Assembly: GCF_027744825.2 (NCBI RefSeq)
Contig: NC_071340.1
Location: 4,466,501-4,530,500, forward strand
Origin: Synchiropus splendidus
Taxonomy: Eukaryota > Chordata > Actinopteri > Syngnathiformes > Callionymidae
Reading direction: 5' to 3'
Length of the DNA stretch: 64,000 nt
How positions within the stretch are numbered: position 1 is the stretch's first letter; each line of letters starts with the position of its first letter. Below are positions 10,978 through 23,420 of this stretch, in pieces. The position numbers were made by a program, and so were the translations under genes. The notes under the pieces are model-generated. The model was given only the letters and a program-made list of their open reading frames with translations. It searched no databases and was not told the origin of the DNA.

Positions 10978-13060
10978 AAGAGTGTATTATAGAAACAGCA
11001 GTATAAAGCAACAGTGCAAAGTAAAAATAAAGTCATAAGTGCACAGTGCATAAATAAAAATATGTAAAGTGACATTATGACACCAGGTTATCCGACTTCG
11101 TTGAGCAGCCGGATGGCCTGTGGGAAGAAACTTCTTCTCATCCTCTCAGTGTTGGCCCTCAGGAGGCGGAATCGGCGTCCTAATGGTAACAGGGAGAATA
11201 GAGAATGTTCAGGGTGGTGGGGCTGACCGAGGATTCTCTGAGCTCTCGACCTGCATCGTTTGGTGTAGGTGTCCTGCAGGTCTGAAAGTGCTGTTCTTAT
11301 AGTCCTCCCAGCCGAGCGGACTACTCTCTTCAGAGCCAATAAGTCCTGTTTAGTGCAGCTACCATCCAGGTGGTGATGCTCCCAGTCATGATGCTTTCAA
11401 TAGTGCAGATGTAGAAGTTCCTGAGTACCTTGACAGGGAGTTTGAAGTCTCTGACCATGAGAGGTCTTGTGATATGGTCACGCCGAGGTATTTAAAACTC
11501 TCCACTCTCTCCACTACAGACACCCCGATGTGGAGTGGACGGATGTCCTCCCACTGCTTCCTCCTGTAGTCCACAATCAGCTCCTTGGTTTTGCTGACGT
11601 TCAGCACGAGGTTATTCTCCTGGCACCAGTTCTCCAGGTGGGAGACCTCTGTCATTGTAGGCCGCCTCCTCGTTGTGGGAGATGAGTTGTTTTAGGGACA
11701 GGGACCACCACAGATTTTTTAAGAAAGCTCGAAATCACACCCTGGAACAGGGAGAGGTTGAATATTGTTTTGAAGACCGGCGCCAGTTGTTCTGAGCTGG
11801 CTTTGAGTGGGCGTGGTGCTTTGTAGTCTGTGATGACGCCGAATCCCTGCCACAGCGCCCTGGGGTTACTGCCTTCCATTTGTTGCTTTTGTCTACCCAC
11901 GGCTTCTGGTTCGGGAAAACTGTAGTAGTGGATTTCGGTGTTGTATCTTCTACTAGTTTCCCGATAAATCCCACCACGGCGTCTGTGAACTCGTTGACGT
12001 CACCTCCCGAACTGCTCTGGAACATGTCCCAGTCAGTCGAGTCTAGCGCTCCCCTCAGCGCAGCCTCTCTCTCAGTCCACCTCGTCACCTGTCTTGTTGC
12101 CAGAAGCTCACGTTTCTACTTCTTCTCACTGTTTGTATTTGGGCATAAGAAAAACAGCATTGTGGTCTGAAAGTCCAAACGAAGGGAGAGATTTGGCTTT
12201 GTAACCATCCATAATAGAAGAGTAACAGTGGTCAAGCGTCCTCTCTCCTCTGGTGGGGCAATCGACATGCTGTTTCAGCTCCGGCATCACCGTCTTCAGC
12301 TTCGCACGGTTAAAGTCCCCGGCCACGGTGAGGACAGCGTCAAGTAGGTTTGCCTGGAAGTTGGAGATGGCCTCATGTAGCTTGCTGAGAGCAGTGTCCG
12401 TGTTTGCCTGTGGCGGGATGCAAACAGCACTGATAATGACGGAGGTGAACTCGCGGGGGAGATGGAACGGGCGGCACTGGATGGACAGGAGCTCCAGGTC
12501 GGGCGAACAGGAGCATTTGAGGGTCACCACGCTCCTTTTGTCACACCAGTTGTTGTTAACAAGGGGACACACTCTGCCTCCCTTTGATTTGCCGGATTCA
12601 CGCATCCTGTCCCTGCGGTGAACTGAGAGGAACCCCTCTGGCTGAGTGGCGTGATCTGGTATCGAGGGGATTAGCCATGTCTCGGTGAGACAGATGTTGC
12701 AGTCCCGAATGTCCCTCTGGAACTTAATCCTGGCCCGCAGTTCGTCGAGCTTGTTTTCCAATGACTGGACATTGGCGAGCAGGATGCTGGGCAAAGGTGA
12801 GTGGTTCGCTCTACGTCTCAGCCTGTCCCGGATGCCGGCTCGTTTCCCGCGGGGCCTCCTCCTGCGTCCTTTGTTGTTAGCCGTTGCTAGGCGCCGTATT
12901 TCGGCCGACCATATGTGGTCCCCAATATCGTTAAAAAGAGCGCCGTTTGAGGACTGTGCTCTTATTTTGGTGACACCATCAAGATGTTCCAAGATGGAAA
13001 CGGAACAAACCATTCCTATAAACTCTGGTATATGCCCCTTTTCATGCAGTGTGGCAGTAA
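10978..13060 (-). mobile_element. L2/Rex1-type LINE, internally deleted
   Basis: Reverse-strand non-LTR retrotransposon lying tail to tail with the L2 element ending at 10977. In coding order: endonuclease ORF (12126-13013), linker text (TRWTEREAALRGALDSTDWD, 11735-12088), a piece ending VVVPVPKTTHLP (near 11690-11720), then directly MTEVSHLENWCQENNLVLNV and FKYLGVTISQDLSW (11386-11655) and the C-terminus (RIRTALSDLQ-like, LLPLGRRFRLLRANTERMRR, 11088-11339). The RT palm with PQG and FADD is deleted between about 11655 and 11690. This copy keeps the 5' endonuclease, unlike the other L2-type copies here. Confidence 0.85.
12126..13013 (-). CDS. LINE apurinic-type endonuclease domain (ORF remnant)
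   Basis: A 295-residue open frame forming the N-terminal and endonuclease part of the L2-type LINE. In the retrotransposon this domain nicks target DNA to prime reverse transcription. Visible features are a basic N-terminal tract (KGRRRRPRGKRAGIRDRLRR, residues ~47-66), the start of the endonuclease fold (SILLANVQSLENKLDELRAR), NICLTETWL (the ET catalytic pair), VAGDFNRAKL (GDFN) and FGLSDHNAVFL near the C-terminus (SDH catalytic motif). All three expected catalytic clusters are present. The following RT is broken, so the element as a whole is dead even though this frame is open. Confidence 0.82.
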   Translation of the reverse strand: MVCSVSILEHLDGVTKIRAQSSNGALFNDIGDHIWSAEIRRLATANNKGRRRRPRGKRAGIRDRLRRRANHSPLPSILLANVQSLENKLDELRARIKFQRDIRDCNICLTETWLIPSIPDHATQPEGFLSVHRRDRMRESGKSKGGRVCPLVNNNWCDKRSVVTLKCSCSPDLELLSIQCRPFHLPREFTSVIISAVCIPPQANTDTALSKLHEAISNFQANLLDAVLTVAGDFNRAKLKTVMPELKQHVDCPTRGERTLDHCYSSIMDGYKAKSLPSFGLSDHNAVFLMPKYKQ

Positions 13061-15200
13061 GACTGGTAAGCCTTGTTTAGCTTTGGCCAATGCATTTGTT
13101 TGTTTTTTTGTGCCAGCATTCTGTTGGGGTAACCCTATGTTGGATATTGTTATTCCTTAGTCAAAAACACATTCTGCCAAATTGGACTTGTCTTATTGTC
13201 TTTGCTGGTTTTTGTCAGTGCCACTGCTGAGCCTGGTCTTGGCTTCTTTCCAGTGGCTAAAGTAGGAGCAGTACTCCTTACCAAGGGATCTTGGAATCCA
13301 ATGATAGTCATTTCAATTCTTGCTTTAGCACATTTGAACTCCGCACCTGGTGAGGCAGCAGACCAAAAGCATCAGTTTCCCCGGGAGAGCTTTTGATCTG
13401 CTTGTGGCCACTAATAATATTCTGCCTGAGTTGTTCCACTTGTTCAGTGATTGTGCTGTAATTACAACAGTTCATTATTGATATAGAATCTGTCGTTGGC
13501 AAGCGTCAACTTACTGTTGATGATAAACATGCTTTGGGATTTGTTTGGTTTATTCTCCATTTCTGCCTGTCAGAAGTTGGGAAGGTTCTGGTTTGGTCCA
13601 ACAGTGGTGTGGTGCGCCTATTAGCCACTGACTGAGGGAAGACGCATTCAGTACTTCAGCTATTCCCCCCTACCACCTGTCTAGAGGCTTGAATTATAAA
13701 TTGCATTGCCAAGGCAAAGGCCAGTGGGGAGATGGTAGTGCCTGCCAGCATGCCAATCTCGAACTGTCACCAGCCAGGTGTGCCATTCTGTGTTGCAATG
13801 CAGCATTTGAGACCCTGAAATATGCTTTAATGAGCCTTGTGATTTCCTCTGAAGTTGAAAGCCGACCGCAGCACCTTGTAATGTGCTGACCTCAAGGCAT
13901 TTACCATGTCCAGGAAAACCACACAAAGAGCTTTCTTTTCTTTTTCAGCTCATAGTACCCGGTGCCAGATGAGATGTGAGTTTCAGGCTTGAGAGCCCCT
14001 TATCTCTGCCTTCTGCACTGAGGTGTTACTGCCTTTCTGTTGGAAGGCTGTGAGTCTGTGGTGCACATTATCACTACTGGAGTTCAGGGTGGGATGCAGG
14101 GGCATACCATCATAGCAACAACAATCAAAATGATCCCTCCTGTAAAACTGCCATAAACAAACCTATAAAAAGGAACGAACTCGAGTAGGGCTGCCAAGTT
14201 TAGTCAATGTGTCGTGACGATGATTTAATAGTCGATTTTTTTTCCTATTTTTCTTTCCAAAATTGTCTTGTCTTATCAGCCTTTCAGTCCTTGATGCATG
14301 AACAACACTAATTTAGCCAGGGTTTAAAGATACGTTCTTTATTGGCGCGGGTTACAGCAATGCAGGATCAATATTTGTTTTTGTGTACCGTTGCCCTGGG
14401 AATGATTCAATGAAGTACCAGCGCTGCTGGTTATATACATAAACCAAGTGGATAATATGACAATCAAGAATTTATCACTAGATATGCAAACAAAACTCAA
14501 CAAAAGCTTTTAATTATTTTAAAATCCTGCCATGTACACACTAAAAAAATGAAAATGTCAGTATTGCTGGCTATAATAAATAGTATTGTGTTTTAATAAC
14601 TGAAAAAACTGAAAACCCTTTTTTTTTTAAATAAACTTAAGTTGATTGTGTTGGTTGAAAGCAACAATATGTGATGTCAGGTTTACTTGGCTGTGTTTAG
14701 TTACCCGTACTTAACTCTGTCATGTAATAATTATGTAAAACCAAAGCAATGCTGTAATAGACTTCTTAGTCCCTTAAAGGATGCCACACATCCCCACTGA
14801 TCTTGTTCACAATCACAGACATTTATATTACCTCTTCCTTTTGAATATTTTTTTTTACTTATTTTGTTTTATTATTTTGTTCATAATTGCAAGTGGGCCA
14901 TGAAAAAGAAAAAAACAAACAAGAATTTATAATTTACGACTCTCCTACAACTGCAAACAACCAGGCAGCTTGTTTTTGACAGCAGCTTTATACCACCTAT
15001 CCCAACGTTCTTACCCTAATCTCAGAAAAGAAAAGCGGCTGACTAGGATTCGTACCCAGGTCCAAGGCTGCTCTTTCCCGACTAATATTTATGGTGCTTA
15101 CAAGTCCCACTGAAATAGAAAACAAGCTCCTTCTTCTCTTCAAGATTTTAAAGTAGGTATTGTAAATACTGTTGAAGCAGAAAATCTAGCAGATAGGGAC
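13061..15200. other. No gene seen
   Basis: Short open frames only. TAGGGCTGCCAAGTTTAGTC at 14185-14204, followed by TAGTCGATTTTTTT, looks like one end of a common fish hAT terminus, but no matching second end or target duplication was found. Otherwise AT-rich filler. Confidence 0.4.
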
Positions 15201-15222
15201 ATTGATAGTTTAGCTGAAAGTA

Positions 15223-15760
15223 GTGAGTATGATGTTGATTTCTCTTTCTCTCCTTCTTTTTGGTCCACTTGTTTCTTTCTGGACTCTGAGACTTGAATCA
15301 AAGCCCAGATATTTCAAACAAGTTGTGAGGCATACCAACTGTTTTAAAAACACAACACTATCTATGGCCACTAAGCATCAGCTCATGACTGGCGATAGTA
15401 TGTTTGCATACAGCTGTAAAAAAAACGTACTTGAGGTTGGGCGAGTCTCAACGGTCCCTCTTGATGTCCTTAAAGAGGAGGTAGCAGTTAGCCTCCGTCA
15501 GAAGTGCCCTGATCTTACTGTTGTTAATCTAGCACAGAATGTATCAGTTGATGGCATCAACTTCAGAAGTGGCGTAGTGCATGGATGTGTTGGTGGACTG
15601 CCAGACTTTGCCAAAATTGTGCAGATGCGTGTTTTGAAGGATGGACTTGTCTTCATAGTAAAAAAAAAAAAAAATCGTCGATCGTTACCCCCTCTGTGAT
15701 CACAAAGTTGGCACTTTACGGATGGTGACCTTGAAACGATACATACATTCTAATATAAAG
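15223..15760 (+). pseudogene. C-terminal piece of a transposase-like protein
   Basis: The 158-residue frame (15223-15699) resembles the C-terminus of a large uncharacterised, probably transposase-derived family found in many copies in fish and cnidarian genomes. The best anchor is FGPLVSFWTLRLESKPRYFK (residues ~13-32). SCKKNVLEVGRVSTVPLDVL, SVDGINFRSGVVHGCVGGLP and KIVQMRVLKDGLVFIVKK follow. A poly-A run at 15661-15674 then breaks the frame. A short continuation GTLRMVTLKRYIHI (about 15709-15750) appears in another frame and looks like the true C-terminus. The catalytic part would lie upstream and is absent. The biochemical function of the family is not something I can state with confidence. 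Confidence 0.5.
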
Positions 15761-18651
15761 GAATTCTTGGGTGTTCTTGGGTGAACAAAAAAAAATTCTG
15801 ACCAAACTTACACAACATATTTAGATACATTTTTAACATCTTTACATCCACTGGTTCTTGACACTGGTTAGCATTCCATGTATCTTGGCATAAAATCAGT
15901 AAATCTATCGGTGGTAGTGGTATGTAGTTAGATTAGTTAAATGTAGTTAAGTAGTTAGATGATAGCTTGTTTCTCAGTACCAATGGAAGGTTGAACAGAT
16001 ATCCGCACACCCTGTGTTCCAAATACACCAGAGATGGCTACCGTGGGGTGAATGCCTGTTTCAGGGAGTCAATCTGGAGGCCAGACTGGCCAGACAACAC
16101 AACGACAATGAGGAACACTTCACTCCCACTTGAAAATACAGGTATACTGTGGAATGCACCACTACCGTCATAAATGTTATAAATAAATAATAAATGGCAC
16201 TTGCCAAAGCCCACACTTTGCATCGAGGATGTTTATTTATTGAATTCATTGATTACCTACTTGATGGTGTTCTTGACATTTTTAATGAGGAAGGTTAAAT
16301 CATAACAGAGTTTTATTCATAGCAGTGCTGGGTGTTCACAAAGCACACACAGCGTGTGTTGCGATGGAAGACACCAACCTAGTTTCCTCATCTACTTATA
16401 TACCTGTCTCAACCTCATTTCATAAAACATAAGGACCTTAATAATAATGGAAGTCACAGACATTGGCCATAACCATGACAACGGCATCACAAATCTGGTC
16501 TCCTTCTCAACTCTGTATAGAGATTCAAAACAAACTGTTTCAAAACACATTCAATGACATTCCTACACAAAAACACAAGCCAGATCTTAACTAAGTCAAA
16601 TCAGTATCTACCCAAATATTAGCTAGTTCTTGAACACATCAAATTGACATCTTGGTCTTTATGGGATGGTGAGGTGAGGTCTGAGGTGGTGAGGTTTTGT
16701 TGTTGTGGTGGTTGCCATTATATTTAGATGGAAACAACTTTTTTTGTTAATGCTCCTTCAGTTCAGGCATATCATAAATAGACCCTTTTTCATTTTTGCA
16801 TTTTTTCACTTTTTGTAAGTAGCCACTGAGATCACTGCACTTTTGGGAGAAGAGCACAACAAATTGCAACTTTTTCTGGTGTTTGTTTTTTTTTTTACTA
16901 GGCCATCATTTTTTTTGAGTGCGGACAAAAACCCTGTGACAGAAATGCTGATGAAGTTCATGAAGTTATTGAGCATAGAGGGAGTCTGAAATCGACTTGG
17001 CAATCAAAACAATCTCTCACAGTTTCCCCTTAATTTGCCTTGAGTTGTCATTCTGGGCTCCACCACCAGTAGAGTCTCCTGGTGTCCCTTTGCAGATGTT
17101 ATCCGCTGCACCCAGATCTCTTCAAAATCCTGTTTTTCAGTTTCACGTGGGCCTCATGTATTGTTCGTGAGGAACTATGCAGTACCTTGCGTCAACTTCT
17201 ATTAACCAAATTTCTACACACACGTTACAAAAGTTTCATCACATGATGAAAATTGTATCAGCGTTATTCCCTTCAAAAAGACCTTAGATTTGCATTTCAT
17301 ATCCAGATGGCTTTGTGTTTAATCAAATCGAAGCAATACAGAAAGAGACACAAGTTATGACGCTTTAGTTCATGTGCATCATCTTCGCTCTTTAAATGGA
17401 AAAAAAAATAATAATAATAATATTAACACCAATTGTTCTCTCACAGGCTTTTCACACTGCAGATCCTGTCTTGGGTGGCCTGAATCTGATTCGCCCAAGC
17501 TGTGCAGCCTCGTACCGCTGCGCTTCTGGTGATGTCCTTTTTTTTTTTCTTCCCAGCTGGCAGCGATCTGGTTTGTTTGTGACCAATGACGATGCACGTC
17601 CCAAGGACACTAGGGTCTCGAACCCAAACCTATTTAGAACCACGGGCTTGACCACATTTTTTTTTGTCACTTCTTAACAATACGAGTCATTGTCAACTCA
17701 ATTGTTAAGTGATGACGGACCTCAGCCACGGCCGTAACAGAATGTGGCGTTTCACAGCCAAAAGTAAACATGAAATAAATCTATCATGTTTATTTTACCA
17801 GGAAATAGCAGAAAATAGCAGCATTATACAGAGCACGCTGAACACACTACACTCAACAAAAAGTGACAGAGATTACTGACGGTTGAGAAGATCTTTAACG
17901 GTGAAGTAGAGATCCAGGTGTCAAAAACCACAGCAAAAAAAACAGCTACTGTAGAGTGCAGAATTATTTATTTCAATAAATCTGCCTGTCAAAAAAGTCA
18001 GATGTTTATCTGTCTAATAAAGTCGAAAACATGCAAGTTACTCCCAGACACATTGTGAGTCCCGGACTGCTGCCCTGTGCTCCTCCCCAGCACCAGTATC
18101 TCGCAGCTGCGGCTGCACACCTCAGTGATAACTGAGTTTGCGAAGTTGTTGTTGTCAGACTACATGCTGGAACTGTGAGCAACAATTTTTAACCTTGCAA
18201 TTATCCTATCCTTTGAATCCCCATGATGTACAATGAGCATGTGGACCACCAAATTCTCTCCTGTCTTACTACTCAGTGGTCAGTTGTTTTTTGCTGGTTT
18301 TGCTGTCATCACAGTCGGCCCACTCGTGTTAATAACCCTGAATGAAAAGTGTGCAGTGCCTTCATCGGGCTCTCGTTTTCCCTGTTGCACTTCTCTTTAA
18401 TTTTGCAACAGCGTATGATCCATGTTTGCTGTGTCTGAGATTAATGTATAAAAACTGTAATCGATTTTTTTTTCTGCATTATTAATTCAATTATTATTTT
18501 CCAATTGTGAAAGGAAGGGAAATCTCAGCTGAGGGGCTGATTTAAATATGATTTGCACATTTAGATGACTGGTGGAAAGGGAGGGCGTGGGCATCTGCAC
18601 TTAGTTCCACAGTGATGGTGATGTATAAAGGAAATGTGCTTGGATTCATGC
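15761..18651. other. No gene seen apart from a dispersed repeat
   Basis: AT-rich, with an AAT microsatellite near 17408-17425. The only structure found is the dispersed repeat at 16790-16925. The 93-residue frame at 17396-17677 is low-complexity and unrecognised. Confidence 0.45.
16790..16925 (+). repeat. Dispersed repeat, copy 1
   Basis: Shares a clear core with 37030-37145: GTAGCCACTGAGATCACTGC (16818-16837) after a TTTTTCACTTTTTGTAA-like lead, and both copies end in a CATCATTTTTTT..AGTG string. Same orientation in both. The family was not identified. Confidence 0.7.
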
Positions 18652-18659
18652 GTGAACAT

Positions 18660-21098
18660 TAGGGTTGGACGATATGGACAAATAAAAGTTATCACGATAA
18701 ATGTAGTAATTTCTGCGATAACAATAATTATCACGATAAATCCATTTTCATTCTATTCCATGTGTTGTGCACACTACAGTCTCTCTTGAAACTGTTTTAT
18801 GATGAAAATTATTGCTGGAGTTTGTCTCCAGCATTGTTATTTGTTTAAATCTATATATAATAATTAACCAAGTGTCAAGATGAGAAATTCAATGTTTCAT
18901 GTCTCTCGTAGAACCCAGCCTATTTATTTAGGGGTTATATTGAGCCGTCTGTCTGCTGTATCTCAATAAATGATCATTTTGTCATATGCTATTCTCAAAA
19001 TCATGATACAAACTGTCAGTCCTTTCTCTTGTGTGATGAAAAACATTTTCACAATTCTCTCTCCTAAAATGGCTGTTTTTTTGCCTTATATATTATTTCA
19101 TGAATTTTCAGAATTTGTTGATGGTCCCTAACTAATGCCGCAGTATTAGCGCTGCCTGTGTATGTCCACGATTCTTCAACACCTCGCTGAGCCAAGCTGT
19201 TGTTCCAACATGCCTAAAAGCAGCATCCATCATTCCAGTCCCGAAGAAGACGTCTCCCACCTGCCATAATGACTACCGCCCAGTAGCACTCACTCCCATC
19301 ATCATGAAGTGCTTTGAGCGTCTGGTCATGCATCACATCAAGACCTCTCTCCCTCCTGCTCTAGATCCATACCAGTTCGCATACCGGTCCAATCGCTCGA
19401 CTGATGATGCCAACTCCACTGCTCTCCACTCCGTCCTCACCCACCTGGAGACGAGCGACTCTTGCGCCCGAATGCCGTTCCTGGACTTCAGCTCAGCATT
19501 CAACACCATCATCCCGCAGCAGCTCATCCTCAAGCTGGTCCAGTTGGGACTTGCCCCCCCCCCTCTGCAACTGGCTACTGGACTTCCTCACAGGCAGACC
19601 ACAGGTGGTTCGAGTTGGCAGGAATACCTCCGGGTCCATCACAATGAACACTGGAGCTCCTCAGGGATGTGTACTGAGTCCTCTCTTATTCACTCTGCTA
19701 ACGCATGATTGTGCACCTGTGTCTGACTCAAACCTCTTCATTAAGTTTGCAGATGACACAACCGTGGTGGGCCTCATCAGGAACGACGACGAGTCCAACT
19801 ACCGGAGCGAGGTGTGCCTCCTGGTCCAGTGGTGCGATGACAACAACCTTCGCCTGAACGTGGAGAAGACCAAGGAGATGGTGGTGGACTTCAGGAGACG
19901 ACCTGTCCTGCATCCCCCGCTGCTCATCGCTGGTGCCGCAGTGGAGCAGGTCACCAGCACCAAGTTCCTGGGTGTTCACATTTCCCAGGACCTGACCTGG
20001 AACACCAACACCACGGCACTGGCCAAGAAAGCCCAGCAGCGCCTGTACTTCCTGCGGAAGCTGAAGAGAGCCTGAGTTCCGTCCCCCATCATGTGCACCT
20101 TCTACAGAGGAAAGATTGAGAGCGTTCTGACCAGCTGCATCACAGTGTGGTTCGTCTCTTGTACCATCGCCTGCCGCAAGACCGTGTGGTGAAGACTGCT
20201 GAGAAGATCATCGGGGTCCCTCTTCCATCCCTCCTGGACATCTACAAGACTCGCCTCACTCGGAGAGCCCTGAGGATCGCAGGAGACCCCACCCACCTGT
20301 CGCACCGCCTCTTCACGCTGCTGCCATCAGGGCGAAGGTTCCAGAGTCACTGCGCACGAACTAGCAGACTGAGAGACAGCTTCATCCACCAGGCTGTCAT
20401 GATGCTGAACTCCCTCCCTGCTCTGCCCCCGGGTCTGCACCAGGCACTTTTGGCTCCATCCACAGGGGCAGAGGATGTTGCCATGCTGCCATGAGCTAGG
20501 TGCTCCTCCCGGTGGTTGATGGACCGATGTGACAATTTTGTTGCATGTATCCTGCTGTCTGTGATCTTTATGTGGTGTCTGTGATCTTTATGTTCGTCTG
20601 TGATTGTATGTCGTGTCCAGGTCTGTGAGAACAGATATTTCATCCATGCTTTATGTCTCGTACTGTAGCATATTTGACAATAAAGTTACCTTACCTTACC
20701 TTACCTTACCTTACGATTAATGAACCCTAATGGGGACGCGGAAGAGGACACCGATGCCGGAGCGGAGGTCTGTCCAATATCGAACTACTTTCACCACGGT
20801 GGCGCCAGCGCAGCGGAAAACCTGCATGCGTTAATGTGAACCAAGGCAGACGACCGCGTCACAGAACCTATGAGGACCACTCCACCTCATAAAATAAACA
20901 CAGATCCAGCTCAACTCAGAGTCGACCAGTGCCATTATCAAAGGTTTCCTTTATTAAAAATACGTTTGTGCAACATGTGCAAGTCCAATGTAGCGAGTGT
21001 GTCACGTGTTTATCAAATTTATCGTAAGATGCAGAATTGTCAGCGAGTAGATTGTGTTTGGCGGTATATCGTGTACGATAAATTATCGCCCATCCCTA
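18660..21098. mobile_element. hAT-like element with 8-bp TSD, split by a LINE
   Basis: Left end TAGGGTTGGACGATATGG (18660 on); right end, inverted, TAGGGATGGGCGATAATT (to 21098). Flanks GTGAACAT (18652-18659) and GTGCACAT (21099-21106) agree at 7 of 8 bases, as expected for a hAT target duplication. ATCACGATAA motifs near both ends add subterminal similarity. No transposase was recognised, so it is a non-autonomous element. An L2-type LINE (19165-20714) is inserted in it, which means the DNA element is older than that LINE. Confidence 0.8.
19165..20714 (+). mobile_element. 5'-truncated L2/Rex1-type LINE, (TTACC)n tail
   Basis: RT region of a non-LTR retrotransposon inserted in the hAT-like element. 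Coding pieces in order: [20 protein letters not shown] and [20 protein letters not shown] (19170-19300), [20 protein letters not shown] and [15 protein letters not shown] (19304-19550), a frameshift near the C run at 19553-19562, then [20 protein letters not shown] and [13 protein letters not shown] (19650-19780), [25 protein letters not shown]. After a second frame break come RLTRRALRIAGDPTHLSHRL and LLPSGRRFQSHCARTSRLRD (20147-20494). The element ends in repeated TTACC (20688-20714). The catalytic FADD is intact but the frame is broken at least twice. Confidence 0.88.
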
Positions 21099-21106
21099 GT
21101 GCACAT

Positions 21107-23035
21107 AACTTCATATAGCTGGATATTTTAGTGCATATGACATTTTCATTTTTCAGAGTCTACAGTGCTGATTTGATTTGCCCAATAAGCACTGGTTATT
21201 TTATCATTTGTTGTTTTTGATTAAGCGTGCTTTTCAAACATTAGTGAATAAAAATATAGTGATTTGGTCACTATCTTTTATCTGCTGCAAAAATAAACAG
21301 GTTTAGGGTTGACACTATCTTGCCACTTACATCAAGACTCGGGAGCACTCTCATCAGAACGAGACCGTGATACAATCTGGTTTGAAAGAGAGAGAAGTCA
21401 CAAACTGGAATGAGAAACAAAAACACATCAGCAGACCTTACAGCAGATTTCCTGTGGAAGGAGTCTGAATTGACGGTCACTAAATCGCCATTACGGTTTA
21501 GAAATTGTTGTTGATAACATCTCCACTCAACCGAATTGAACAGCCTCATGCCAACACTTGTAGCCTTCTGAAGAAAATAACTTTGGACATGACGAGGGGA
21601 AAAGGAATGTACTTAGTGTGCCACAAATCTGTTTGTGACCCCATACATTCAAGCGCTACTCTTTGAAGTTTGTGATTCTCTCATGGAAGCTGAAAGAACA
21701 TATTGTGTTCTGATGGTATTCTTCCTTTTGTGCTTGATTGTTTAATCTCCTGGTTCTGCTGTGATTTTGCTGAAGACTACATCGTGGCAAGGCTCAGGAA
21801 CATTAAAAACAATAACAAAATGATATTGAAACAATTAAACTTTCATTTACTGTGAACCACAAAACAAAACAGCACCAAAAATTGTAAAATAACTCAGTCA
21901 AGTGACAGATAATACTTAGATCTATGTTTGACGTGTTTTTAGAAAATGTTCATGAATTGAAATTGAAAGTTTCACACACACACACTACTTTTGAATTAGA
22001 AACTGCACAGTCCAATGACTCATATTTCAGATAAATAATCCTTGTTTATCTTATAATATGTTTTTAGTTGGGACAGACAATAGATTTGCATAAATTGTCA
22101 ATAACATTTGACTTTGATGACAATAATTGTTTTTTCAGAAATCCACATTAGAAAAGAAATTGCACCAGAAAGATAATTGAATTCACAGACGACGTGCAAA
22201 TGGGACTCATTAGTTTCATTAATTACAAGTGGTGGTCCCTCGTTCATCACTATGATAGGCACAGATTCCGTGGGCAGCACTGTGTGAAAGCAGCAGGTCC
22301 TATGAAGTCTGTCACAGAAGCACACGTCTGTGTGTGTACTATTTACTCGGAGATGGCTGGACCTTAATTCTGGGAGTGTCAGATAGGTTCACTTGAGTGC
22401 GATCCACAGTCTCTGTTTCGCTGATGCAGCATTTGAAGGCGTCACTTGCTAAATCGCAAACACATTAGGTCCTGCTTTAGCGCAAGATCATTTTCTGTGG
22501 GCTCGTGGAGGCCAGTGAGGTTTCTGAAGTGGCACTGGCCTCTATTTGTCCCTGTGTGGAACCACTCCTGTGTGAGGCATTGATATATTGGTAATGTACT
22601 TTAACAACGGCTGTCAGGAAGTCTTCAATGTGACTATTAAAAACCAAGCTTTGTGTTACGTTTTTTTCTGCAGGAACCTGTTTAAGGATTCAATTTTACT
22701 CACCGGGGATCTGTCCTTTATGCATACGTTTTATAGCATATTGTATTATCAGGTTCTCCACGGTCTGAAATCTGGTGAGTGAGTGAGTCCATGAAAGGTC
22801 CATGACTGGTTTATGCTTCTCTCATGGACCCTGGCAAGCCTCCAGTGATAGTTTAATCCTCTGTGATGGCATCAGCAGGGAATGGCCCTAAACATGCCTT
22901 GTTTATCCACAGGGAGGTGTGAGGATACATTTGGCCAATTTCAATTGTGGAACTGAATCTTTCAGCTTAATGTTTTGTTTGTGACAAACAAAATAACGTG
23001 TGACTGAAACCCATACGGATTTGAACGCCAAGCGT
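21107..23035. other. No gene seen
   Basis: AT-rich with a short CA run near 21974. No recognised family in the open frames on either strand. Confidence 0.5.
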
Positions 23036-23039
23036 AGCT

Positions 23040-23420
23040 AAACCGCTTTCTTCAATGAAGAGCATGCGGACTTCCGCTTTGTACAAACTCCACTTAGACA
23101 AAATATCATGAACACCGGGGCGATGATGAAAGAATGATTGAGATAATAGCTGGTTAGTTGTTATAAGCAGTCATGATACCTCAGTTCTACCATTGAACGT
23201 CCTGTCACAGACATCAATGCAGTCCGTGAATCACCATTTAAACAAACCAGCCCAGCGAAGCGACCACTCGCGACATTCTTTCATTAATATGTGAGAACTA
23301 GTGATGTGGTCACCAGTCGAGAGTAACTCAATGTGCAGAGAGCCAAAGCGATCCAAGCACAAACTAGGCTTTCTATTGATCTGGAGTCACTGTCTAGAAA
23401 GGAGGGAGTGAACCGAGGCA
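23040..23420 (+). repeat. Dispersed repeat, copy 1
   Basis: Matches 28725-29075 in the same orientation with scattered differences. Shared anchors include GAATCACCATTTAAAC, ACATTC..TCATTAATAT, and CTATTGATCTGGAGT followed by CACTGTC or TACTGTC. About 350 bp align by eye. The second copy ends next to a Gypsy gag/LTR relic, so it could be a retroelement internal or flanking segment. The family is unknown. Confidence 0.7.

Noticed and set aside
14185..14230. A hAT-type terminus (TAGGGCTGCC...)
   Set aside because: No matching second terminus or duplication was found within several kb.
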